This document shows, piece by piece, positions 1 to 7,718 of a stretch of DNA of 64,000 nucleotides. The stretch covers positions 62,001 to 126,000 of the forward strand of contig JANQRZ010000006.1 in NCBI GenBank assembly GCA_028284265.1, in the 5' to 3' direction. The notes under the pieces were generated by a model. The model did no database searches and was not told the origin of the DNA. It worked only from the letters and a program-made list of their open reading frames with translations. The position numbers and the translations under genes were made by a program. Within the stretch, counting starts at the first letter, position 1; each line of letters starts with the position of its first letter. Origin of the DNA: Rhodothermales bacterium. Its GTDB lineage: Bacteria; Bacteroidota; Rhodothermia; Rhodothermales; JANQRZ01.

Positions 1-2474
1 ACCTCGCGGTCGGGGCAACGGACGACGACGACGGCGGCGTCAACGTCGGGGCCGCGTGGGTGCTCTTCCTCAACACCGACGGCACCGTCAAAGCCGAACA
101 GAAGATATCCAGCACCGCAGGGGGCTTCAGCGGTACGCTCGACAACTCAGACCGCTTCGGCACCGCACTTGCCTCGGTAGGTGATCTCGATGGCGACGGT
201 ATACCCGACCTCGCTGTTGGGGCCAACGGCGACGACGATGGTGGGAGCAGTCGCGGCGCGGTGTGGGTCCTCTTCCTAAATGCCAATGGCACCGTCAAGG
301 ACGAGCAGAAAATCTCCGACGCCGAGGGCGGCCTCACGGGGCCACTCGACAACTTCGACAACTTCGGGGCGGGGTTGGGGTCGCTCGGCGATCTCGACGG
401 AGACGGGGTGGACGACCTCGCTGTCGGCATCCCGTTCCGCGATGCCGACGACCAAACAAACCTCGGGGCAACCCTCGTTCTTTCCCTCAATTCCGATGGA
501 ACAATCAAAGCCGAGCAAGAAATCTCCTTAGAGCAAGGCTTCTCCCTCGGTGGCTTCCGGGGCGGCCCCAGCGAGGAACTGCTCATCGGTACGGCTCTTG
601 CTTCGCTCGGCGACTTCAACGGCGACGGCACAAACGATCTTGCCGTCAGTGATGGCAGAGAGAGCGTCTTCCTCCTCTTCATGAATCCTGACGGCACTGT
701 CAAGGACGAGCAACGCATCGCCGAGGGCAGCGGCGGCTTTGGAGGCAGCGCCTCGAACTTCTCCGACTTTGGCAACAGCCTTGCAGCTCTAGGTGATGTG
801 GACGGCGATGGCATCACCGACCTCGCCGTCGGCGCACCCGGTGAGTTCTCAGGAGATGGGGCCGTGTGGATCTTGCTCCTCAACGCCGACGGCACGGTCA
901 AAGACGAACAGCAGATCGCTGAGGGCATCGGCGGATTCGGGGGAAGTCTGATTAACGAGGCGCTGTTCGGATTCGCCTTGGCCCCGCTCGGCGACCTCGA
1001 TGGCGATGGCACCCCTGACCTTGCTACCAGCAACGTGGGCACTGGCATAACAGGCTCCGGGAAACAGAGCGTCTGGATTCTGTTCCTCAACCCCGACGGC
1101 ACCGTCAAGGACGAGCAACGCATCACAAGTGGCGTCGGCGGCTTCAACGTCGTGCTCGACAATTCGGACTCCTTCGGTGTGTCGCTTGCCCCGGTTGGGG
1201 ACTTCAATGGCGACGGGATTGTGGACCTCGCCGTTGGTGCATCAAGCGATGACGATGGAGGAGAAAACAGGGGGGCGGTGTACCTACTCCTCCTCAACAC
1301 CGATGGGACGGTCGCCGACTCACGCAAGGTCTCCGACACCCTTGGCGGCTTCACCGGCACTCTTGACGATTCCGACTTATTCGGCTGGTCGCTCGCTCCG
1401 GTCGGCGACCTCAACAGCGACGGCACCCCTGACCTCGCGGTCGGTGCACTGTTCGACGACGACGGTGGTCTTTCTACCTCAGCCAATCGTGGAGCCGTGT
1501 GGCTCCTTTTCCTCAACCCGAACCTAGAGCAGGAGCCGGTCCTAAGCTTCCAGAAAATCTCCGACACTGCAGGCGGCCTCGCAACCGAACTCAACAACAA
1601 CGACAACTTGGGGTCTTCAATCGCCCCCGCCGGTGACCTCAACAGCGACGGCATCCCCGACCTTGCCGTCGGAGCCAGAGGAACCGACTTCCTTCTCAAT
1701 GCTTTTGGAGCTGGCTCCAACCTAGGCGCGGTGTACCTACTCACCCTAGACGGCATCGCCCCTACTGGTCCCGACTACGACCTCCAAGCAACCAGCACCA
1801 CACCACTCACCGTCGCAGCAGGCGAAGCAGTCTCGTTCGACTACACCATCACCAACAACACAACCGCTTCGGTCTCCGGCGACTTCTTCTTCCGCGCTAC
1901 GCGGGGCGGCAACACGGTGGCGCAAGGCGTGATCCTCTCCGGGTCCTTACCTGCGGGCCAAACCGTAGCGAGCAGCTTCACGCAGCAAGTCCCCGGCAAC
2001 GCCCCGCTGGGAACCTACGACTACTCGCTGAGGATCGGTCAATTCCCGGGCCTGACAGTGGACTCGGAAGCATTCACGGTGACGATCACGGCAGCGGCGA
2101 GAGAGAGCGTGAGTGAAGCATGGGACGTGGCCAACGTAGAGCCGTGGCAGGCGATTGGTGCGCTGCGCGAGGAGCCGACAGCGGCGGCGAACCGGGAAGG
2201 CGGACTGCCGACCGAGGTGGTGTTGGTGGGGGCGTATCCGAACCCGTTCAGCCGACAGGCAACGGTCGGCTTTGCGCTGCCCGAAGCGCAGCGTGTGACG
2301 GTGAAGGTCTACGATGTGCTAGGCCGCGAGGTGGCGCGGCTCGTGGACGGTGAGATAGAGGCGGGGCGGCACGAGGCCGTGCTTGACGGAGCGAGCCTAC
2401 CGAGCGGGGTCTACCTCGTGCGTCTCGTGACAGCGACGGGGACGCAGACCGAGCGCCTCACGCTGGTGCGCTAA
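1..2474 (+). CDS. FG-GAP repeat protein with T9SS C-terminal sorting domain (5' truncated)
   Basis: The frame is open from the first bases of the window, so the true start lies upstream. About 823 residues are visible. Eight full integrin-alpha/FG-GAP-type repeats occur, each with the pattern FGxxLAxxGDLxGDGxxDLAVG followed by an aspartate-rich loop (DDDGG), plus half a repeat at the edge; the DxDGDG loops are expected to bind calcium. After the repeats comes a CARDB-like beta domain (starting YDLQATSTTPLTV), then a T9SS type A sorting domain with YPNPF, VYDVLGREV and SGVYLVRL motifs. The protein is probably exported across the outer membrane by T9SS as a beta-propeller surface adhesin. The sorting-domain call is strong; the ligand is unknown. 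Confidence 0.9.
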   Translation, partial: LAVGATDDDDGGVNVGAAWVLFLNTDGTVKAEQKISSTAGGFSGTLDNSDRFGTALASVGDLDGDGIPDLAVGANGDDDGGSSRGAVWVLFLNANGTVKDEQKISDAEGGLTGPLDNFDNFGAGLGSLGDLDGDGVDDLAVGIPFRDADDQTNLGATLVLSLNSDGTIKAEQEISLEQGFSLGGFRGGPSEELLIGTALASLGDFNGDGTNDLAVSDGRESVFLLFMNPDGTVKDEQRIAEGSGGFGGSASNFSDFGNSLAALGDVDGDGITDLAVGAPGEFSGDGAVWILLLNADGTVKDEQQIAEGIGGFGGSLINEALFGFALAPLGDLDGDGTPDLATSNVGTGITGSGKQSVWILFLNPDGTVKDEQRITSGVGGFNVVLDNSDSFGVSLAPVGDFNGDGIVDLAVGASSDDDGGENRGAVYLLLLNTDGTVADSRKVSDTLGGFTGTLDDSDLFGWSLAPVGDLNSDGTPDLAVGALFDDDGGLSTSANRGAVWLLFLNPNLEQEPVLSFQKISDTAGGLATELNNNDNLGSSIAPAGDLNSDGIPDLAVGARGTDFLLNAFGAGSNLGAVYLLTLDGIAPTGPDYDLQATSTTPLTVAAGEAVSFDYTITNNTTASVSGDFFFRATRGGNTVAQGVILSGSLPAGQTVASSFTQQVPGNAPLGTYDYSLRIGQFPGLTVDSEAFTVTITAAARESVSEAWDVANVEPWQAIGALREEPTAAANREGGLPTEVVLVGAYPNPFSRQATVGFALPEAQRVTVKVYDVLGREVARLVDGEIEAGRHEAVLDGASLPSGVYLVRLVTATGTQTERLTLVR

Positions 2475-2504
2475 TCGATGCCGCACAACTGATTAGCAGG
2501 ATAT

Positions 2505-2537
2505 CGCGGGGCAGGCTTCTTTGGAGTCCGCCCCGCG
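2505..2537. terminator. Possible bidirectional terminator hairpin
   Basis: An 8-bp perfect stem (CGCGGGGC / GCCCCGCG) with a 17-nt loop lies between the convergent FG-GAP gene and the sugar kinase gene. There is no clear T-run, so the call rests on position and stem only. Confidence 0.4.
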
Positions 2538-2566
2538 CTGTTGACCGCAGACAAGCCCGAACGCCG

Positions 2567-3445
2567 CTACAGCTCCCCCAGTGTCGGCGCGTCGGCATCG
2601 TAGGCTGGAGTGGCACCGGCTCGGGTGGCGATATAAGCTCCCGATCGGCAGGCCGCGTCGAGTACCTCGGCCGCATCACGTCCGTTCAGGAGAGCACCGA
2701 GGAGACCAGCCAGAAACGCATCGCCAGCCCCTACGGTGTCCCGCACGGTGACACGGTAGCCGGGATGATCTCTCCATGCCTCGGCATGCCAGAGCGCTGC
2801 CCCGTCGGCCCCGTGCGTGACGCAAACCGTCTGGCAGTCGAAACGTGCGGCGAGGGCTTCCAAGGCTGTCCGCTCGCCATCGGGGAAACCGAACCAGTCG
2901 GCCAGTACACCGAGTTCTTCCTCGTTGAGCTTGACGATATCGGCGGCCTCCAGCGAGGCCTGCACCGTGTCCGGGACGAGGAACGGCGGACGGAGGTTGA
3001 CATCGAACACGGCGAGCCGAGCCTCGGCGACAAGGGCTTGGACGGTCGCGCGGGACCGCTCCTTCCGTTGGGCGAGCGTGCCGAAGACGACAGCGCGCGC
3101 GGACGCAGCGGCCTCGCAAAGATCAGGCACCAGCGCCAAGGCATCCCACGCTACGGGCGCGACGATGTCGTACTGCGGGATGCCATCGGCGTCCACCTCG
3201 ACCTCCACGAAGCCTGTCGCGAGCGCGGGGTCAGTCTGAACGAATCGCGTGTCCACGCCGCCCTGTGCGACACGGCGAAGTGCCTCGCTACCCAGTCGAT
3301 CCGCCCCAACCCGCGTTGCGAGTGCGGCAGGCAGGCCGTGCTGCCGAAGGTGGTAGGCGACGTTGTAGGGTGCTCCTCCTAGGAAAAGACCGTCGGGGAG
3401 CGCGTCCCACAACAGTTCGCCCACACACAGGATCGAGTCGTTCAT
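2567..3445 (-). CDS. PfkB-family carbohydrate kinase (fructokinase-like)
   Basis: A 292-residue ribokinase/PfkB-fold sugar kinase, expected to phosphorylate a free sugar such as fructose with ATP in the cytoplasm. The N-terminus has the sugar-binding region GELLWDALPDG...LGGAPYNVA. The C-terminus has the PfkB signature DTVGAGDAF, whose Asp is the catalytic base and which forms the anion hole. The start at 3445 was chosen because MNDSILCVGE begins exactly at the first beta strand and is preceded by a GAGGAAG ribosome-binding site; an in-frame start 16 codons upstream would add a non-conserved Arg/Cys-rich tail. It sits 56 bp downstream of a PqqB-like gene on the same strand. The substrate is inferred from family resemblance only. 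Confidence 0.88.
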   Translation of the reverse strand: MNDSILCVGELLWDALPDGLFLGGAPYNVAYHLRQHGLPAALATRVGADRLGSEALRRVAQGGVDTRFVQTDPALATGFVEVEVDADGIPQYDIVAPVAWDALALVPDLCEAAASARAVVFGTLAQRKERSRATVQALVAEARLAVFDVNLRPPFLVPDTVQASLEAADIVKLNEEELGVLADWFGFPDGERTALEALAARFDCQTVCVTHGADGAALWHAEAWRDHPGYRVTVRDTVGAGDAFLAGLLGALLNGRDAAEVLDAACRSGAYIATRAGATPAYDADAPTLGEL

Positions 3446-3501
3446 CTTACTTCTTCCTCGGCGCAACACGCACGGTGAGCAGCACAACGGCACGCATCGC
3501 G

Positions 3502-4458
3502 TTACAACCCGACACGCTCACCCTCTTGGGCAAGCCGGAAGCCCGCGTCTTCAACGGACCGAGCTGCCTCCGAGTCGAGCCAGAGCGCTGGGTTGGTATG
3601 GTTGAGGTGGATGAACCGGACCTTGGCGCGCTCGGCGGCGGGCAGCGGTGCGAAGCGCGCCATGCTGTGCGCGATGAACGGGTGGGGGAACCCCGACATA
3701 TCGCGCCCCGGAATCTCGCCATCGGCAAAAAACGTCGCGTCGAGATAGGCCGCGTCCACTAGGGCCAACTCCTCCTCGATCCGCGTCCCCAATGCCGAGG
3801 ATGCATCCCACTCCTCCCACGAGTCGATGTCGGGAATAAAGAGCACCGACCGCTCGGGGCCGATGATGCGGAAGCCGACGACCTCGGAGAACTCCTGCCG
3901 GTGTGGCACGCGCAACGGTACCACCGACAGCCGGTCGTTGAGGCGGACGGCCTCGCCATCAGCCATCTCGCGCAGGGCGATGTTCTCGTAGCGGACGAGC
4001 TGGCTCCACGGGCCGTTGGTTCGCAGGTAGTCCGCCATCCGGGGCATCGCGTAGACGGGCACCTCGCGCGCGCCCATCGCCTCATGCCCGAAGAACATCA
4101 GCCCAACGTAGTGGCCGAGGTGGGCGTGCGTGAGAAAAACCCCGGCTAGGCCGGGACGCACCAGCGAGTCGGCGGGGGCGAGGGTATCGAGCCGATGAAG
4201 CTGCTCGGGCAGATCGGGCGTCGCCTCGAACAACCACCGCTCGCCGGTTGCCGGGTCCACGAGACCGAGGCTGACGACGAGTCGGCGCTTGGCCGGATCG
4301 GTCCAGCCGGGGCGGTCTGTATCGCCCGCTTGCGGAACACCACCGTCCTGCGCCACACCGAGCACGACGAGGTACGGCTGATCCTGCGCGCTAATATCAC
4401 ACGCGGCAACGAGGAGCAGACCGAGCGCGAAGCGTGCTATTCGGCCGCGCCTTCCCAC
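3502..4458 (-). CDS. PqqB-like metallo-beta-lactamase-fold lipoprotein
   Basis: A 318-residue protein resembling coenzyme PQQ synthesis protein B and other MBL-fold hydrolases. The GTG start overlaps the end of the ferredoxin gene by 22 bp, which suggests translational coupling. The N-terminus is a lipoprotein signal with lipobox LVAAC, so it is probably anchored in the envelope, unlike cytoplasmic PqqB. The metal motif reads THAHLGH, where the family pattern is HxHxDH: the Asp is Gly. Other family-like segments are [19 protein letters not shown] and FIHLNHTNP. No other pqq gene is in the window, so a role in PQQ biosynthesis is doubtful; an envelope hydrolase is more likely. Confidence 0.75.
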   Translation of the reverse strand: MGRRGRIARFALGLLLVAACDISAQDQPYLVVLGVAQDGGVPQAGDTDRPGWTDPAKRRLVVSLGLVDPATGERWLFEATPDLPEQLHRLDTLAPADSLVRPGLAGVFLTHAHLGHYVGLMFFGHEAMGAREVPVYAMPRMADYLRTNGPWSQLVRYENIALREMADGEAVRLNDRLSVVPLRVPHRQEFSEVVGFRIIGPERSVLFIPDIDSWEEWDASSALGTRIEEELALVDAAYLDATFFADGEIPGRDMSGFPHPFIAHSMARFAPLPAAERAKVRFIHLNHTNPALWLDSEAARSVEDAGFRLAQEGERVGL

Positions 4459-4802
4459 GTCAGGATGTCCTCCTCGGACTTCTCACTCAGCTTCGGCTCC
4501 TGCGAGTATTCCTCCGCCGTGGGCAGTTCGTCCTTCTTCTCCGTGATGTTGTAGCCGAGCGGCTGCCACTGTTCGGCGAGGTAGGCGTTCCACTCGATGT
4601 AGTGCTCCCACTTGGCGGGCAACTCGTCGTCGGCGTAGATCGCCTCGACGGGGCAGGTCGGGACGCAGGCGTTGCAGTCGATGCACTCGTCCGGGTGGAT
4701 GGTCAGGAAGTTCGGCCCCTCGTAGAAACAGTCCACGGGGCAGACCTCGACGCAGTCGGTGTACTTGCAGTTGATGCAAGGCTCGGCGACGATGTAGGGC
4801 AT
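4437..4802 (-). CDS. fdxA: Seven-iron (3Fe-4S/4Fe-4S) ferredoxin, FdxA family
   Basis: A 121-residue ferredoxin, a soluble low-potential electron carrier. The N-terminal half has the characteristic FdxA cysteine arrangement CxxCxxxxCxxxCP followed by [11 protein letters not shown], then a second cluster motif [12 protein letters not shown], as in Azotobacter ferredoxin I. The acidic C-terminal extension (about residues 60-121) is typical of the long FdxA type. It is the first gene of a minus-strand set with the PqqB-like gene, whose start lies inside its last codons. The electron partner is not evident from the context. Confidence 0.93.
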   Translation of the reverse strand: MPYIVAEPCINCKYTDCVEVCPVDCFYEGPNFLTIHPDECIDCNACVPTCPVEAIYADDELPAKWEHYIEWNAYLAEQWQPLGYNITEKKDELPTAEEYSQEPKLSEKSEEDILTWEGAAE

Positions 4803-4916
4803 AGCAGTAGAAGGCAGAAGGCGGCCCCGCTGTTACTCGCGGCGGGGGCAAGGCGGCTGAGAGAAGAGAAAATACGGGCAGATTGTCTATTCTGCCTCAC
4901 ACCAGACGCGATTCCG

Positions 4917-5633
4917 ATGTCCACTGTTCGGCACCCCCTGCTCGCTCTCCTGATCGCCTCCGTGGCGCTGCCTGTCTTCTCCGGCTGCGGGCCGTCCAAC
5001 CGCCTGCGCGACTACACCTTCGACGACCGGAATATCGCGGTGATCGCGGCGATTCCGCCGGGGCCGCGCGTGATGAGCGGCTCGTGGACCGAGGCCTTCG
5101 TCGACCCCTATGACCCCATCGGCACGGCGATCCGACTCGGGACCGCCTCGGCGAAGTGGGAGCAGGCACGCAAGGCGCAGGCGCGCCTCGACTCGGCGGC
5201 GGCGAATGTGGACGTCGCGGAAATCATCGCCCGCCGCGCCCTCACCGGCAGCGCTCCCACCCTCGGCCTCCGCCCGGTCGACGATCCGATAGAATCCGAC
5301 TTTGTGCTTGACCTCCGGGTCTACGAGATCGGCCTCGTCGCCGACTCCTACGACGGCGCGACCTACTTCGCGGTCGAAGCCGACATCGTGCTCCTCGATG
5401 GACCGACGCGGGCCACGATCTGGGAGGACAAGCTCCGCGAGCGCGAGGTGCTGACGAATGTACTCTTCGGTCTGCCCCCGGCGGCGGGCAATGTGGTCAC
5501 GGCACGGGCGCTGGCCCGCCTCTCTGCTGAGGAGATGGAGCACGGCCTCATCCGCCTCGCCGAATTCGCCGCCGACCGCGTGACGCGGGAGCTGCGCGAG
5601 GACTTCCTGCGCTCGCGGGAGGCCGGGTCATAA
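4917..5633 (+). CDS. Putative lipoprotein of unknown function
   Basis: A 238-residue protein. The start at 4917 gives a short basic N-terminus, a hydrophobic stretch and a lipobox VFSGC, so it is probably a periplasm-facing lipoprotein. The open frame extends much further upstream, but that part is antisense to the ferredoxin gene and not protein-like. The body has alternating beta-like segments (SDFVLDLRVYEIGLVADS, YFAVEADIVLLDG) and a helical C-terminus rich in Arg/Glu. I do not recognise a family. It is divergent from fdxA, with 114 bp between the starts. Confidence 0.75.
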   Translation: MSTVRHPLLALLIASVALPVFSGCGPSNRLRDYTFDDRNIAVIAAIPPGPRVMSGSWTEAFVDPYDPIGTAIRLGTASAKWEQARKAQARLDSAAANVDVAEIIARRALTGSAPTLGLRPVDDPIESDFVLDLRVYEIGLVADSYDGATYFAVEADIVLLDGPTRATIWEDKLREREVLTNVLFGLPPAAGNVVTARALARLSAEEMEHGLIRLAEFAADRVTRELREDFLRSREAGS

Positions 5634-5775
5634 GCGAGACCGACTAGGGACCATATGTAATCAGGAGGCGCAGCATGGAGAAGCCGGAGAGGGGTAGACG
5701 CTTCCTCTTCATGACCTTATACTCCCTGCTGCTTCCTCCCTTCGTTGCATCGTCATCTACGTTCCCTGCTCCCTC

Positions 5776-7500
5776 ATGACCCGTTTGCTTCGCACGCTCG
5801 GGCTTGGCTCTGCCGTGCTGCTCATCGCCTTCACGGTCCGCCTGGCTGGCACGCCGACACTCCCGGCCACGCCGTACAACTACGCCAACATCGCCCTGCC
5901 CGCGCATCTCGAAAGCGCCGCCCTCCAGCAGGCCGATAATACGCCGGGCGATAACCCGACCACGGACGAGGGCGCAACGCTCGGGCGCGTGCTGTTCTAC
6001 GACACGCGGCTTTCGCTCAACCAGACGATTTCGTGCGCCTCGTGCCACCAGCAGGAGCACGGCTTCAGCGACCCCGACGCCTTCAGCACCGGGTTCGACG
6101 GCGGTCTGACGGGCCGCAACTCGATGAGCATGATCAACATGCGGTTCTACCGCCGGGGCAACGGCTTCTGGGACGAGCGCGCCGACTCGATGGAGGACCA
6201 AGCCCTCATGCCGATTCAGGACGCGGTCGAGATGGGGATGACGCTCGAAAACGTGGTCACGCGCCTCGAAGCGACGACCTTCTACGCGGACCTCTTCGAG
6301 GACGCCTTCGGTACGCCCGAGATTACTTCGGAGCGCATCGGGAAAGCGCTCGCCCAGTTCGGGCGGTCCATCGTCTCGTACCAGTCGCGCTACGACGAGG
6401 GCCGGGCGCAGGTGACGCCCTTCCTACCCTTCCCCAACTTCACCGAGCAGGAGAATCGGGGCAAGCAGCTCTTTTTCAACAACCAGACGAACTGCAGCAA
6501 CTGCCACGTCACCGATGCCTTCATCGCGGAGCGCCCCCGCAACATCGGCCTCGACTCCGTCACGACGGACCCCGGACTGGGCGGCGTCAGTGGCAACGTG
6601 AATGACGAGGGCGAGTTCAAGGTGCCCTCACTCCGCAACGTCGGCCTCACCGCGCCCTACATGCACGACGGGCGCTTCGCCACACTCGAAGAGGTCGTCG
6701 ACTTTTACAACGACGGCGTCCAGCCTCATCCCAACCTCGACGGCTTCCTGCGCGTCGGTATCGGTGGACCGCCGGTTCGGATGAATCTCAGCGCCGACGA
6801 CCGCGCCGCGCTCGTCGCGTTCCTCCACACCCTCACCGACTCGACGCTAGCAACCGACGAGCGGTGGAGCGATCCGTTCGAGGAGGCCACCCTCGCCCTC
6901 GCGGTAACACCGATCACGACGACGGTCCCCGCGTCCGGCGGCCCGGTTCAGTTTCAGGTCAACCTCACCAACCTGACCGACGCACCGCAGACCGTCGAGA
7001 GCCAGCTCGTCGCTACGTTACCGAACGGGAGCACGCGCGTGGTGCGGATGCAGACGGTCACCCTGCCCGCGAGCGCGAGCGTCAGCCCAACCCTGAGCGA
7101 GCCGGTCCCGGCCTTCGCCCCGGCGGGCCTCTACACGCTGCGCGTTGAGGTCGGGGCGATATCTGACAGCTTCACCTTCGAGAAGCTGCCCCCATCGGCC
7201 CTCGCCGATGCAGCAGCATCGAAGGCTGGACTGCCGACCGTCCTCACTCTCCATGCACCGTTCCCGAATCCGGCTACCACGAGCGCCACGCTACCCTTCG
7301 ACCTCCCCGAAGCCGCCGACGTGACAGTCGAGGTGCTGGACGTGCGCGGACGGCGTGTGGCGCTGCTCGTGGAGGAGCGCCTCGCCGCCGGAGAGCACGA
7401 GGCACGCTGGGACGCCACAGACACGCCGAGTGGGGTGTACCTCGTCCGGCTCGTGGCTGGTTCGACGGCTCAGACGCAGCGCGTGACGCTGGTTCGCTAG
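5776..7500 (+). CDS. Di-heme cytochrome c peroxidase (MauG/CCP family) with T9SS sorting domain
   Basis: A 574-residue protein with an N-terminal hydrophobic export segment, then a bacterial di-heme cytochrome c peroxidase domain (about residues 35-370). It has two heme-binding motifs, CASCH (about 87-91) and CSNCH (about 240-244), and the late YMHDGRF segment whose Met can be a distal heme ligand. CCPs reduce peroxide with electrons from small cytochromes; MauG-type relatives oxidise protein side chains. An immunoglobulin-like beta domain follows, then a T9SS C-terminal sorting domain (FPNPATTSATLPF, VEVLDVRGRRVALL, SGVYLVRL). The tag implies export beyond the outer membrane, which is unusual for a normally periplasmic enzyme. 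A strong hairpin follows the gene. Confidence 0.9.
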   Translation: MTRLLRTLGLGSAVLLIAFTVRLAGTPTLPATPYNYANIALPAHLESAALQQADNTPGDNPTTDEGATLGRVLFYDTRLSLNQTISCASCHQQEHGFSDPDAFSTGFDGGLTGRNSMSMINMRFYRRGNGFWDERADSMEDQALMPIQDAVEMGMTLENVVTRLEATTFYADLFEDAFGTPEITSERIGKALAQFGRSIVSYQSRYDEGRAQVTPFLPFPNFTEQENRGKQLFFNNQTNCSNCHVTDAFIAERPRNIGLDSVTTDPGLGGVSGNVNDEGEFKVPSLRNVGLTAPYMHDGRFATLEEVVDFYNDGVQPHPNLDGFLRVGIGGPPVRMNLSADDRAALVAFLHTLTDSTLATDERWSDPFEEATLALAVTPITTTVPASGGPVQFQVNLTNLTDAPQTVESQLVATLPNGSTRVVRMQTVTLPASASVSPTLSEPVPAFAPAGLYTLRVEVGAISDSFTFEKLPPSALADAAASKAGLPTVLTLHAPFPNPATTSATLPFDLPEAADVTVEVLDVRGRRVALLVEERLAAGEHEARWDATDTPSGVYLVRLVAGSTAQTQRVTLVR

Positions 7501-7522
7501 GCTCTTGAGGTTTCTAGGCCTT

Positions 7523-7554
7523 GCGCCCCGATCTGCTTCGGCGGATCGGGGCGC
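7523..7554 (+). terminator. Strong intrinsic terminator-like hairpin after the peroxidase gene
   Basis: An 11-bp perfect stem (GCGCCCCGATC / GATCGGGGCGC) continues through a T-G wobble and two more pairs to a TTCG tetraloop. It lies 22 bp after the stop codon. The T-tract is weak (GCCGTTTC). Confidence 0.65.
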
Positions 7555-7718
7555 TGCCGTTTCGGGCGATTCCGGTGCGTGAGGGGCAGGTGAGCAGAAG
7601 GTGAGCATCAATTGGTCTTGTAGAGACGGCAGCGGCTCACGTTCTTGATGCTAGCGCGACCCACTCCGGGGCGTACCGGTCGTGCAGCGTCTCCTCACTC
7701 ATCATTCTGCCGAGTACC

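Noticed and set aside
1-2474. Repeats in the first gene as a DNA repeat array or CRISPR
   Set aside because: Repeats are protein-level FG-GAP units of about 65-75 codons with diverged DNA, not direct DNA repeats with spacers.
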